From: Agromyces sp. LHK192
GTDB taxonomy: Bacteria; Actinomycetota; Actinomycetes; Actinomycetales; Microbacteriaceae
DNA length: 64,000 nucleotides
Reading direction: 5' to 3'
Assembly (NCBI RefSeq): GCF_004006235.1
Contig: NZ_CP034753.1
Location: 1,612,001-1,676,000, forward strand
The notes under the pieces were generated by a model, which saw nothing but the letters and a program-made list of their open reading frames with translations, ran no database searches and had not been told where the DNA came from. The position numbers and the translations under genes are program-made. Below are positions 36,294 to 44,723 of this stretch, piece after piece. Numbering within the stretch: position 1 is the stretch's first letter; every line of letters begins with the position of its first letter.

Positions 36294-36504
36294 CCTGCCG
36301 CTCGGCGAGCGTCGCCTCGTGCGGCGTGCACCGGATGCGGTAGGTGAAGCGGTCGGGTTCGGCGGGCGCGGGCGGCACGTCGTCCCACGGGATGTCGTGG
36401 ATGAGGACCTCCCACGACTCCCGGTCGGGTTGCTGGTCGAGATCGATCTCCCACACCAGCAGGAGCCCGGCGAATCCGCCCGACCTCGAGACGATCACGT
36501 CCAT
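36208..36504 (-). CDS. Emfourin-like inhibitor of protealysin-type proteases
   Basis: A 98-residue protein matching the emfourin family: RSGGFAGLLLVWEIDLD at the start, PDRFTYRIRC in the middle and TLAERQVTGPWRELVDRV near the end. Characterised emfourin from Serratia is a tight inhibitor of the M4 protease protealysin and is encoded beside it. Here the likely partner gene lies 3.3 kb upstream on the same strand (39768-40874). The ATG at 36504 follows TACCAT by six bases, so it has its own leaderless promoter. Its last 86 bases overlap the convergent YhhN gene. Confidence 0.78.
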   Translation of the reverse strand: MDVIVSRSGGFAGLLLVWEIDLDQQPDRESWEVLIHDIPWDDVPPAPAEPDRFTYRIRCTPHEATLAERQVTGPWRELVDRVRDATEPRRAAPGSPRA

Positions 36505-36510
36505 CCCGCG

Positions 36511-36516
36511 ATGGTA
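36511..36516 (-). promoter_or_regulatory. -10 box TACCAT, leaderless start of the emfourin-like gene
   Basis: Minus-strand TACCAT, six bases (cgcggg), then ATG. It allows the inhibitor to be made apart from the protease. Confidence 0.5.
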
Positions 36517-36590
36517 CCGCCGGAGCGTGCAGACTTCGCGTGCAGGGCGCGGATGCCTCCGCCGAGGAGCGCGGTGGGAGGATGGTCGGC

Positions 36591-37505
36591 ATGGGTCGCT
36601 TCACGGCGCGACGGCGCGTCATCAGGTACACGCTCGGCGAACGGACCGGTCGCCGGGAGGATCAGCTCACGGTCGAGGAACCTCTCGAGATCCGCGTCGG
36701 CGGTGAACGCCTCGCGGTGACGATGCGCACGCCGGGCCATGACGTCGACCTCGCGATCGGCCTGCTCGTGTCGGAGGGTGTGGTTCGTCGCGGTGACGAG
36801 GTGCGCGGCGCGATCCACTGCGCGGAAGCCGGTGCAGGGGTCGGCGCCCGGGCATCCGGTGGCGACACGTCGAACAGCTACAACGTCCTCGACGTCGCGC
36901 TCGAGCCGTGGGCGGGGCCGCTTCCGGCCTCGGCGACGCACGCGCTCACCATGACGAGCGCCTGCGGCCTGTGCGGCAAGGACAGCATCGACGCGGTGCG
37001 TCAGGCATCCGCGCACCCCGTGGCCGACGACCCGGTCGCGGTCGACGCGAGTTGGCTGGTCACCCTGCCCGATCGCATGCGCGAGGCCCAGCCGCTGTTC
37101 GAACGCACGGGCGGGCTGCACGCCGCGGCCCTGGTCGACGTCGGACGCGACGAGGTGCTCGTCGTCCGCGAGGACGTCGGCCGGCACAACGCCGTCGACA
37201 AGGTGATCGGCTGGGCGGTGCGCCACGGCCGGTTCCCGCTCACCGGCACGGTGCTCGTCGTGTCGGGCCGCGCCGGCTTCGAGCTCGCACAGAAGGCGTC
37301 GATGGCCGGCATCCCGGTGATGGCCTCCGTCTCGGCGCCCTCGTCGCTCGCGGTCGACCTGGCCGAGGAGGTCGGGCTCACGCTCGCCGGGTTCGTGCGC
37401 GGGTCGTCGATGGTCGTCTACGCGGGGGACGAACGCGTGCGAAGCGGTGCGGAACGGGCCACGACCGCGACCGACGTCGGTCGCGGAGCGGAGGCGCGCG
37501 CATGA
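36591..37505 (+). CDS. fdhD: Formate dehydrogenase accessory sulfurtransferase FdhD
   Basis: Carries sulfur from a cysteine desulfurase to the molybdenum cofactor of formate dehydrogenases. It has 304 residues. The active loop cysteines are C125 and C128 in SACGLCGK, and the nucleotide/cofactor pocket motif VREDVGRHNAVDKVIGW is present, followed by SGRAGFELAQKA. The ATG at 36591 lies nine bases after GGGAGG; the ATG at 36582 is too close to that site. Its stop overlaps the start of the oxidoreductase gene (ATGA), so the two are coupled. Confidence 0.93.
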   Translation: MGRFTARRRVIRYTLGERTGRREDQLTVEEPLEIRVGGERLAVTMRTPGHDVDLAIGLLVSEGVVRRGDEVRGAIHCAEAGAGVGARASGGDTSNSYNVLDVALEPWAGPLPASATHALTMTSACGLCGKDSIDAVRQASAHPVADDPVAVDASWLVTLPDRMREAQPLFERTGGLHAAALVDVGRDEVLVVREDVGRHNAVDKVIGWAVRHGRFPLTGTVLVVSGRAGFELAQKASMAGIPVMASVSAPSSLAVDLAEEVGLTLAGFVRGSSMVVYAGDERVRSGAERATTATDVGRGAEARA

Positions 37506-39787
37506 GCCGGCAGATCCCGGAGCACGCCGAGTACCCCGACCTCGAGGTCAGCGCGCCCAAGCGGGAGGCGGTCGGCGCCGAGGCCGTCGTCCGGTCGCTC
37601 GACCTGGCCGTGCGCGGCATGGGGCCGACTCGCGCGGCGAAGGTGCTGCTCGGCGTCAACCAGAAGGAGGGCTTCGACTGCATGAGCTGCGCGTGGCCCG
37701 ACCCCGGCCACCGCAGCCCGTTCGAGTTCTGCGAGAACGGCGCGAAGGCCGTCACGTGGGAGGCGACGCCGGTCACCGTGCCCCGGTCGTTCTGGGCCGA
37801 GCGCTCCCTGACCTCGCTGGAGGACTCGACCGAGTACTGGCTCGGCCAGCGGGGCCGGCTCACCGAGCCGGTCTTCAAGGCCGCCGGAAGCGACCACTAC
37901 GAGCCCGTGAGCTGGGACCGTGCGTTCGACATCGTCGCGCGGCACCTGAACTCCCTCGACAGTCCCGACGAGGCGGCGTTCTACACGAGCGGCCGCACCT
38001 CGAACGAGGCCGCGTTCCTCTACCAATTGTTCGTGCGGGCGTTCGGCACGAACAACCTGCCCGACTGCTCGAACATGTGCCACGAGTCGACCGGCACCGC
38101 GCTCGTCGAGACGATCGGCATCGGCAAGTCGACGATCGCGTACGACGACTTCGGCAGGGCCGACCTGGTGATCGTCATGGGCCAGAACCCCGGGACGAAC
38201 CACCCGCGCATGCTGACCGCCCTCGAGGAGACGAAGCGCAACGGCGGGCACATCGTCGCCGTGAACCCGCTCCCGGAGGCGGGGCTCGTCCGCTACAAGA
38301 ACCCGCAGAAGGTGCGCGGCCTCCTCGGCAAGGGCACCGCCATCGCCGACCGGCTGCTGCAGATCCGCTCGGGCGGCGACCTCGCGTTGCTCCAGGCGGT
38401 CTCGAAGCGGGTCCTTCTGGCCGAGTCGGATGCCCCTGGCGCCGTGCTCGACCGTGATTTCATCGCCCGGCACACCGACGGCTTCGAGGCGTTCGCCGCA
38501 GGGCTGGACGACCTCGACGAGCAGGAGGTGCTGCGTGCCACCGGGCTCACGGCCGACGAGATCGACGACCTCGCCGCGCGGTACGTCGCCGCGGACCGGG
38601 TCATCGTCACCTGGGCGATGGGCCTCACCCAGCAGCGCAAGGGCGTCGACACGATCAAGGAGATCGTGAACCTCCTGCTCCTGCGCGGCAACATCGGCAA
38701 GCCGGGCGCGGGCGCCTCGCCGATCCGCGGCCACTCCAACGTGCAGGGCGATCGCACGATGGGCATCTGGGAGAAGATGCCCGAGCCGTTCATGGACGCG
38801 CTCGGCCGCGAGTTCTCGTTCGAACCGCCGCGGAAGCACGGATTGGACGCGGTCGACTCGGTCAGGGCCATGCAGCGCGGCGACGTGAAGGTGTTCGTCT
38901 CGATGGGCGGCAACTTCGTCGGGGCCATCTCGGACTCGCTCGCGGCGGAGGCCGCGATGCGCGGCACGCGCCTGACGGTGCAGGTGTCGACCAAGCTCAA
39001 CCGCTCGCACGTGGTCACGGGCGAGGAGGCCCTGATCCTGCCCGCACTCGGGCGAACCGAGGTCGACGTGCAGGCGTCGGGCCCGCAGTTCGTCTCGGTC
39101 GAGGACTCGGTCTGCGCCGTGCACGGCAGCCACGGCGCCGTGAAGCCCGTCGCCGACGGGATCCGCAGCGAGGTCGCGATCATCGCCGGCATCGCCCGTG
39201 CGACCCTCGGCGACCGGTACGGCATCGACTGGGAGGGCATGACCGCGGACTACGACCTGATCCGCGACCACATCAGCCGTGTCGTACCCGGCTTCGCGAC
39301 CTTCAACGACGACGTCCGTCGGGCGGGCGGGTTCGTGCTGCCGAACGGCCCCCGTGACTCGCGCACCTTCGCGACGGCGACGGGCAGCGCGAGGTTCACC
39401 GTGAACGCGTTCGACGCGATCGAGGTGCCCGAAGGGCGCCTGATCCTGCAGACGCTTCGGTCGCACGACCAGTTCAACACGACGATCTACAGCCTCAACG
39501 ACCGGTACCGCGGCATCAAGAAGGGCCGCGACGTGGTGTTCGTGAACCCCGACGACCTCGCCGCACTCGGGTTCGCGCACGGCGACCGGGTCGACGTGAT
39601 CAGCGAGTGGCCGGGCGAGCCCGACCGGGTGCTGCACGACCAGCGCCTCGTCGAGTATCCGACGGCACGGGGGAGCGCCGCGGCGTATTACCCCGAGGCG
39701 AACGTGCTGGTGCCGCTCGCATCCACGGCGATCGGCAGCAACACGCCCGTGTCGAAGGCGGTGATCGTCAGGTTCCGGCGGGCGTGA
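37502..39787 (+). CDS. FdhF/YdeP-family molybdopterin oxidoreductase
   Basis: Molybdenum bis-MGD enzyme related to formate dehydrogenase, YdeP branch, 761 residues. The N-terminal part has FDCMSCAWPDP and FCENG, a cysteine set like the reduced cluster site of this branch. The likely molybdenum-region motif is C193 in NMCHESTG. GQNPGTNHPRML, LRGNIGKPGAGASPIRGHSN and the C-terminal domain from about 630 (LQTLRSHDQFNTTIY) are all typical. No electron-transfer subunit is encoded nearby, so it acts alone or with a general carrier. E. coli YdeP is linked to acid resistance. The 3' end overlaps the convergent M4 protease gene by 20 bases. Confidence 0.9.
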   Translation: MSRQIPEHAEYPDLEVSAPKREAVGAEAVVRSLDLAVRGMGPTRAAKVLLGVNQKEGFDCMSCAWPDPGHRSPFEFCENGAKAVTWEATPVTVPRSFWAERSLTSLEDSTEYWLGQRGRLTEPVFKAAGSDHYEPVSWDRAFDIVARHLNSLDSPDEAAFYTSGRTSNEAAFLYQLFVRAFGTNNLPDCSNMCHESTGTALVETIGIGKSTIAYDDFGRADLVIVMGQNPGTNHPRMLTALEETKRNGGHIVAVNPLPEAGLVRYKNPQKVRGLLGKGTAIADRLLQIRSGGDLALLQAVSKRVLLAESDAPGAVLDRDFIARHTDGFEAFAAGLDDLDEQEVLRATGLTADEIDDLAARYVAADRVIVTWAMGLTQQRKGVDTIKEIVNLLLLRGNIGKPGAGASPIRGHSNVQGDRTMGIWEKMPEPFMDALGREFSFEPPRKHGLDAVDSVRAMQRGDVKVFVSMGGNFVGAISDSLAAEAAMRGTRLTVQVSTKLNRSHVVTGEEALILPALGRTEVDVQASGPQFVSVEDSVCAVHGSHGAVKPVADGIRSEVAIIAGIARATLGDRYGIDWEGMTADYDLIRDHISRVVPGFATFNDDVRRAGGFVLPNGPRDSRTFATATGSARFTVNAFDAIEVPEGRLILQTLRSHDQFNTTIYSLNDRYRGIKKGRDVVFVNPDDLAALGFAHGDRVDVISEWPGEPDRVLHDQRLVEYPTARGSAAAYYPEANVLVPLASTAIGSNTPVSKAVIVRFRRA

Positions 39788-40874
39788 CGCCCACCGCCTC
39801 CCATCCGCGCGCGACCGCAGCAGCCTCCCGCGAATCGGCACCGAACCGTTCGGATGCCTCGCGCACCGTCTCGCCCGCGAACTGGGCGAACGTGGCGTCC
39901 TGAGACAGGCGGCCCGACGTGAGCGTGTCGTACCAGACCCGGCCGACGTGCTCCCACGCGAACCCGCCGAGCTCGGTCGCCGCGAGCGCGAACGCCCGAT
40001 TCGGGATGCCCGAGTTCAGGTGCACGCCGCCGTTGTCCTGCTGCGTCTGGATGAAGTCGTCCATGTGCGCGGGCTGCGGGTCGCGGCCGAGCACGTCGTC
40101 GTCATAGGCGGTGCCGGGTTCCAGCATCGAGCGCAGGGCCCTGCCCTGGACGGCGTCGGTGAAGATGCCCTCGCCGACGAGCCAGCTCGCGGCCTCGGCA
40201 TCCTGGCCGAGCGTGTACTGCTCGACGAGCGACCCGAACACGTCGGACACGTGCTCGTTGAGCGCGCCCGACTGCCCCTGGTACCGCAGGTTCGCGGTGC
40301 GCTCGGTGACGCCGTGCGCGAGTTCGTGCCCGATGACGCTGATCGAGTTGGTGAAGCCCGTGAAGATCTCGCCGTCGCCGTCGCCGAACACCATGCGCTC
40401 GCCGTCCCAGAACGCGTTGTCGTAGCGGTCGCCGAAGTGCACGGTCGCCTCGAGCGGCATGCCCTCGCCGTCGATCGAGTCCCGTCCGAACACCCGGTCG
40501 AACATGCGGTGCGTGTCGCCGAGCCCGTCGTAGGCCTCGTCGACGGCTTCGTCGCCCGTGGCGGGCTGGCCCTCGCGGCGGACGAGGCGGCCGGGCAGGG
40601 TCTCGCGGCCCTGCGCGTCGGAGATGCGCCGGTCGGGCGTCGACGGCGCGTCGGGCAGGACGGAGGGCAGCCGGTCGGCAACGTCGGCTCCATCGCGTTC
40701 GGCGTGGTCGCGCGCGAACGGCGGCAGCTCGCCGCTCAGCCGCCACTCGCGCAGCGGGGCATCGCGGAGCAGCGATCGGCGCGCCGCGTCGGCGGCGACG
40801 GGGTACTGCCCGTCGGCGACGGCGGCGATGCGAGCGAGCAGGTAGGGCGGGACGATCGCGTGCATCCGGGTCAT
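39768..40874 (-). CDS. M4-family metalloprotease, protealysin-like
   Basis: Zinc protease of the thermolysin family, 368 residues. It has no signal peptide and only a short propeptide beginning MTRMHAIVPPYLL; the PPYL motif is the mark of protealysin-like precursors, which are cytoplasmic at first. Zinc ligands are H183 and H187 in HELAH and a Glu in GALNEHVSDVFG. The catalytic His region is VHLNSGIPNRAF. The C-terminal half is the usual helical domain. A gene for the cognate inhibitor type (emfourin) lies downstream on the same strand but is separated by the oppositely oriented fdhD-fdhF pair. Confidence 0.9.
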   Translation of the reverse strand: MTRMHAIVPPYLLARIAAVADGQYPVAADAARRSLLRDAPLREWRLSGELPPFARDHAERDGADVADRLPSVLPDAPSTPDRRISDAQGRETLPGRLVRREGQPATGDEAVDEAYDGLGDTHRMFDRVFGRDSIDGEGMPLEATVHFGDRYDNAFWDGERMVFGDGDGEIFTGFTNSISVIGHELAHGVTERTANLRYQGQSGALNEHVSDVFGSLVEQYTLGQDAEAASWLVGEGIFTDAVQGRALRSMLEPGTAYDDDVLGRDPQPAHMDDFIQTQQDNGGVHLNSGIPNRAFALAATELGGFAWEHVGRVWYDTLTSGRLSQDATFAQFAGETVREASERFGADSREAAAVARGWEAVGVTPAGT

Positions 40875-40946
40875 GCGTCGATGCTGTCACCTGCCGCCGA
40901 CAGGTGCGAGGCCGCCACGCCCGCACGCGCCCGGCCGTCGCGCGAA

Positions 40947-40952
40947 TAGGCT
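40947..40952 (+). promoter_or_regulatory. -10 box TAGGCT seven bases before the HAD-like gene
   Basis: TAGGCT, seven bases, then GTG at 40960. A near-leaderless layout. Confidence 0.45.
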
Positions 40953-40959
40953 TGACCGG

Positions 40960-41856
40960 GTGAACCCCTCTCCGCTCCTCGGCCTGCTGCTCGACGTCGA
41001 CGGACCGATCGCGAGCCCCGTGACCCGCACGATCGCGATCGCATCGATCGCGCGCGACCTGGCCTCGCTCGCGAACGCCGGCAATCCCGTCGTGTTCAAC
41101 ACGGGCCGATCCGATGCGTTCATCGCCGCAGAGGTCGTGCCGCCCATGCTGGCAGCGGGACTCCGGCCGGGCGCGCCCGTGTGGGCGGTCTGCGAGAAGG
41201 GCGCCGTCTGGGCCGAGATCGACGTGCGCGGCCTCGGCGACGTGCAGGTCGACCGAATGCTCGCGATGCCGGCCGACTTCGCCGACGAGATGCGCGAGGT
41301 CGTCGCGAGCAGGTTCGCCGAGTTCATGTTCTTCGACGAGACGAAGCGGGCCATGGTGTCGGTCGAGCAGCACGTCGGCGTGACATCCGACCGGTATCTG
41401 GCGGTGCAGCCCGAGTTCGACCGTATCGCGGCCGACTCGCTCGCCGCCCGCGGGTTCGGCACCGAGCGCGAGGGTGTGCGCCGCCCCGACGCATCCGGTG
41501 CGGTGCAGTGGCGCATCGACCCGACGATCATCTCGACCGACGTCGAGTCGGTGCGGCTCGGCAAGGACCTCGGCGCGGAGCGCGCGGTCGCGCTGCTCGC
41601 GGAGCGCGGCATCCGTCCGGTGCACTGGCGCACCATGGGCGACTCGCGCGGCGACTACCGCATGGCCGACTGGCTGCACGACCGGGGCGAGCAGGTGCGG
41701 CACGTCGACGTGCGCCCCGCCGACGGCGTGCCCGCCACCGGATACCCCGTGCTCACGCACGACCGCGACCACGTGATCCACGACGAGGCGGGCGCCCACT
41801 TCCTCGGGCGCTGGGTCGAGGCATCCGATCGCGGACTCGTGGGCGCGGACCATTGA
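40960..41856 (+). CDS. HAD-like protein
   Basis: A 298-residue protein that resembles the haloacid dehalogenase superfamily: the first strand LLLDVDGPI holds the expected Asp pair near residues 9-11, VFNTGRSD near 45 is motif II-like, and MGDSRGDYRMADWL near 220 carries the acidic motif IV. The middle part (AVQPEFDRIAADSL) would be a cap. Sugar-phosphate phosphatases such as Cof/SPP are the nearest type. The GTG start is supported by the TAGGCT box. It ends 13 bases before the CPBP-like gene. Confidence 0.7.
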   Translation: MNPSPLLGLLLDVDGPIASPVTRTIAIASIARDLASLANAGNPVVFNTGRSDAFIAAEVVPPMLAAGLRPGAPVWAVCEKGAVWAEIDVRGLGDVQVDRMLAMPADFADEMREVVASRFAEFMFFDETKRAMVSVEQHVGVTSDRYLAVQPEFDRIAADSLAARGFGTEREGVRRPDASGAVQWRIDPTIISTDVESVRLGKDLGAERAVALLAERGIRPVHWRTMGDSRGDYRMADWLHDRGEQVRHVDVRPADGVPATGYPVLTHDRDHVIHDEAGAHFLGRWVEASDRGLVGADH

Positions 41857-41869
41857 ACGGCGCGGACCG

Positions 41870-42718
41870 GTGAACGCGGTCGACACGGCGCCCGCCGCCC
41901 CCGCCGAGGTGCGGCGGCATCCGATCTCGCTCGTGCCGGCCGCGCTCGTGTGCGGCGCGGCGGTGCTGCTGTTCGGGTTCCTGCTCCCGATCGCCGGCTA
42001 CGCGATGCTCGTCGCTGGACTCCTGGTCGCCTGGTGGTGCGACCGGTCGGGTCGCACGAGCCGGCTCGCGCCCGATCTCGCGCTGATCGCCGTCGGCCAG
42101 GCGATCATCTCGACGATGTCGCTGAAGGCCGACCTGTCGGATGCCGCTATGGTGCGCTTCACCGTCGTGCTCGGCCTCGCAGTCATCGTGCCGTACGTCA
42201 TCTCGCGGTGGGTGTACCGCGAGCGGGTCATCCGGTTCCCGTGGCGCACCGGGCAGCGCTGGAACCGCACCCAGTGGCTCTACCTGATCTTCGTGACGAT
42301 CGCCGGATGGCTCATCCTGCCGTTCTACTTCATCACGTCGGGCGTCTACCAGAACTGGCCGACGGTCACCGAGCCGCATGAGATCGCGCGCCTGTTCGTC
42401 GGCGTGAACGCGGTCGGCACGTGGGACGAGCTCTTCTTCATCTGCACGGTGTTCGTGCTGCTCAAGCGCCACTTCCCGGTATGGCAGGCGAACCTGTTGC
42501 AGGCGATCGTGTTCGTGTCGTTCCTGTGGGAGCTCGGCTACCAGTCGTGGGGTCCGCTGCTGACCGTCCCGTTCGCGCTCATCCAGGGCTGGACGTTCTC
42601 GCTCACCAAGTCGCTCACGTACGTGCTCGTCGTGCACCTGCTGTTCGACGCGGTCGTGTTCTCGGTGATCGTGTACGCGCACAACGGGTGGCCTGCGATC
42701 TTCCTGCTCGCGCCGTAG
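41870..42718 (+). CDS. CPBP-like membrane protein with degenerate protease motifs
   Basis: A 282-residue membrane protein with about eight hydrophobic helices. In the region where CPBP/Abi proteases have EExxxR it has DELFFICTVFVLLKR, so one Glu and the Arg are changed. FVSFLWELGYQSWGP stands where the FxxxH motif is expected, and HLLFDAVVF resembles the last HxxxN motif. It could be a divergent intramembrane protease or an inactive relative. The next gene codes for a canonical CPBP protease. A GTG start at 41870 gives a polar arm of 18 residues. Confidence 0.65.
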   Translation: MNAVDTAPAAPAEVRRHPISLVPAALVCGAAVLLFGFLLPIAGYAMLVAGLLVAWWCDRSGRTSRLAPDLALIAVGQAIISTMSLKADLSDAAMVRFTVVLGLAVIVPYVISRWVYRERVIRFPWRTGQRWNRTQWLYLIFVTIAGWLILPFYFITSGVYQNWPTVTEPHEIARLFVGVNAVGTWDELFFICTVFVLLKRHFPVWQANLLQAIVFVSFLWELGYQSWGPLLTVPFALIQGWTFSLTKSLTYVLVVHLLFDAVVFSVIVYAHNGWPAIFLLAP

Positions 42719-42819
42719 GGTTGCGCCCGCCGCGTTCCGCCGCGTTCCGCCGCACGGGGGAGCGGGTTCCGCCGCGCGGCGGACGCATCGGGTGCCGTCC
42801 GCTCGATTGACTCGAGGGC

Positions 42820-43905
42820 ATGACGAACGAAGCGATGTCCACGCCGCCGCCGACGCCGAGCCCGGTCGCCGCGACGGTGCACGCCGCGATGCCTCCCGCG
42901 CCGCCGTCCGCGGCGGATCGACGACGTGCCCGCGCCGACGCGCAGCAGCGGAAGAACACCGAGCGCGGTCCGATCCTCCCGGAGCGCGTGCCGTGGGTCG
43001 CGGTCGCGGTGTTCCTGGTGATCGCGTTCGGTCTCGGGTGGCTCGTGTGCCTCCCGCTCTGGCTCTCGGGTGAGGGGCTCATGCATCCGGCGTTCAGCCT
43101 CATCGCACTCGCCCTCATGTTCACCCCGACCGTCGCGACGCTCGCCGTGGTCTTCCTGGTGCGTCGTCCGCCGAACGCGCCGCGGCTGCTCGGCCTCTCG
43201 CCGATCCGCCCGGCCGGGCGCACCTGGTTCTTCATCGCGCTGGCGTTCGTGCTCTTCAGTGCGCTGCCGTTGCTGGCTATGCTGCTCGGCCAGGCGATGG
43301 GGTTGATCCGGTTGGACTTCGCCGGGCTGAGCGGGGCGCAGGCGATCCTCGAGGCTGCGGGCGGACCGCCCGTCGACGCGTCCCTGGTCGTCTGGCTGGG
43401 TGTCGCGACGCTGCCGTTCGCCACGCTGATCAGTTGCTTCGCCGCGTTCGGCGAGGAGCTCGGCTGGCGTGGATGGCTGCAGCCCGCGCTCCGCCCGCTC
43501 GGGATCGTGCCGGCCCTGCTCATCACGGGCGTGATCTGGGGTCTGTGGCACGCGCCGATCATCCTGCTCGGCTACAACTACCAGCGCACCGACCTCGTCG
43601 GGGTGCTCTGCATGGTCGCGTTCTGCGTGCTCGCCGGGTTCGTCATCGGCTGGATGCGGCTGCGCTCGGCCTCGGTCTGGCCCGCGGTCGTCGCCCACGG
43701 TGCGGTGAACACGGCGACGTCGCAGTACCTGTTCTTCGTCGACGCGAGCGAACTGCCGGTCGGACCGTGGGGGTCGGTGCTCGGGTGGCCGGGATGGATC
43801 CTGCTCGCGGTCTGCATCGTCGTGATCGTGGTGACCGGCCAGTTGCGCAAGGAGGCGCAGCCCGGGTTGACGCTCGCGGAGGCGCGCGAGCGGGAGATCC
43901 GCTGA
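42820..43905 (+). CDS. CPBP-family intramembrane glutamic endopeptidase
   Basis: A 361-residue membrane protease of the CAAX/CPBP (Rce1-like, Abi) family. The N-terminal 60 residues are Pro/Ala/Arg-rich and cytoplasmic. Catalytic motifs are complete: E212-E213 in GEELGWRGWLQPAL, H in GLWHAPIIL, and H and N in AHGAVNTA. About eight helices are visible. Family roles range from prenyl-protein processing to bacteriocin immunity; the role here is unknown. The ATG at 42820 has GAGGG upstream. The short gap before it (42719-42819) holds GCGTTCCGCC repeated twice. Confidence 0.88.
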   Translation: MTNEAMSTPPPTPSPVAATVHAAMPPAPPSAADRRRARADAQQRKNTERGPILPERVPWVAVAVFLVIAFGLGWLVCLPLWLSGEGLMHPAFSLIALALMFTPTVATLAVVFLVRRPPNAPRLLGLSPIRPAGRTWFFIALAFVLFSALPLLAMLLGQAMGLIRLDFAGLSGAQAILEAAGGPPVDASLVVWLGVATLPFATLISCFAAFGEELGWRGWLQPALRPLGIVPALLITGVIWGLWHAPIILLGYNYQRTDLVGVLCMVAFCVLAGFVIGWMRLRSASVWPAVVAHGAVNTATSQYLFFVDASELPVGPWGSVLGWPGWILLAVCIVVIVVTGQLRKEAQPGLTLAEAREREIR

Positions 43906-43912
43906 GCGCAGC

Positions 43913-43981
43913 TTTGCCCGTTTGTGGTCTGACCACAGAGAACCGCGTGTTTGCAGCCCGTAAATGTGGTCAGACCATAGA
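43913..43981. promoter_or_regulatory. Two copies of a FadR/GntR-like operator in a gene-free stretch
   Basis: TGTGGTCTGACCACA (43923-43937) is a perfect palindrome around one base; TGTGGTCAGACCATA (43965-43979) differs by one arm base. Centres are 42 bases apart, about four helical turns. Each copy is preceded by TTTGC and CCCGT, so the whole is a direct repeat of 27 to 32 bases (43913-43939, 43950-43981). The core TGGTCnGACCA is the classic FadR-subfamily GntR site. No GntR gene or clear target gene is adjacent. Confidence 0.6.
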
Positions 43982-44283
43982 CTTCGGCGGTGTTTCGCGC
44001 ATTCGGCGTACCGTGGAATCACGACGAGCCGAACCGCACCTGATCCGTCGAACCCGAGAGGTTCCGGGCATGGCGCCGGAGGTTCGTCCGGACCGTCGCG
44101 AAGGCCCTCCCCCCGGGCGCGCGCGGCGATCCACGTCGGTGACGACGTGCGTCGGCGATTCCCGTTTCCCCTGCGGAATCGCCGGCGCGATCGGGCGGTG
44201 CGGCGCGCGTTCCCCCTTCCAGCGCGCCCCGCCCGGTCCTTCCCGTTTCCACGGCCGGCCTCCCGAACGAGCGGCGGCGCGCC
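43982..44283. other. Stretch without a recognisable gene
   Basis: No open frame here has conserved-looking protein sequence. It holds a hairpin with arms GGCGATTCC (44154-44162) and GGAATCGCC (44175-44183) and two CCCGTTTCC copies. It may be the remains of a lost gene that the FadR-like operators once served; this is a guess. Confidence 0.4.
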
Positions 44284-44670
44284 CTACTCGCCGTCGCGAC
44301 GCTCCACCGATGCGCCGTGCGCCTCGAGCCACTCGAGGAGCACGGTCGCGTGGTTCACTCGCTCGTCTCGGGCGCCGAAGCACAGCGTGATCCGATCGTG
44401 TTCGCGACCGAGCGCCAGAAGCCTCGCCGCGGCGTCCGTCTCGTCGAGCTCGGCGCGATACCGCGCCGCGAACTGCTCGAACGTGCCGTCGCGGTCTTCC
44501 GCGTGGTGCCATGCCCGGCGCAGGTCGGGCGACGGCGCGACCTCCTTGTCCCAGAGGTCGACTGCTGCGCGCTCCTTGCTCACCCCTCGGGGCCAGAGGC
44601 GATCGACGAGGACGCGGTACCCGTCGGTCGGGGCGGGCTCGTCGTGGACCCGCTTGATCGTGAAGGCCAT
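44284..44670 (-). CDS. DUF488 family protein
   Basis: A 128-residue cytoplasmic protein of the DUF488 family. RVHDEPAPTDGYRVLVDRLW followed by PRG is the N-terminal signature. The middle is a helical segment (FEQFAARYRAELDE), and the usual LCFGARDERVNHATVLLEWL ends the domain. In many members the position of G-A is CxxK, and here LCFGARDE carries the cysteine. Function is unknown. It is the last gene of the leftward cluster, 53 bases after the cupin gene. Confidence 0.85.
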   Translation of the reverse strand: MAFTIKRVHDEPAPTDGYRVLVDRLWPRGVSKERAAVDLWDKEVAPSPDLRRAWHHAEDRDGTFEQFAARYRAELDETDAAARLLALGREHDRITLCFGARDERVNHATVLLEWLEAHGASVERRDGE

Positions 44671-44723
44671 GCGTCAGTGTCGCAGGTCCGCCGGGAAGCC
44701 CTCCCGTCGTTCGAGCCGAACGG

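Noticed and set aside
42719..42819. GCGTTCCGCC tandem repeat as a mobile or CRISPR-like repeat
   Set aside because: Only two short units in a 101-base gap of very high GC; chance or slippage explains it.
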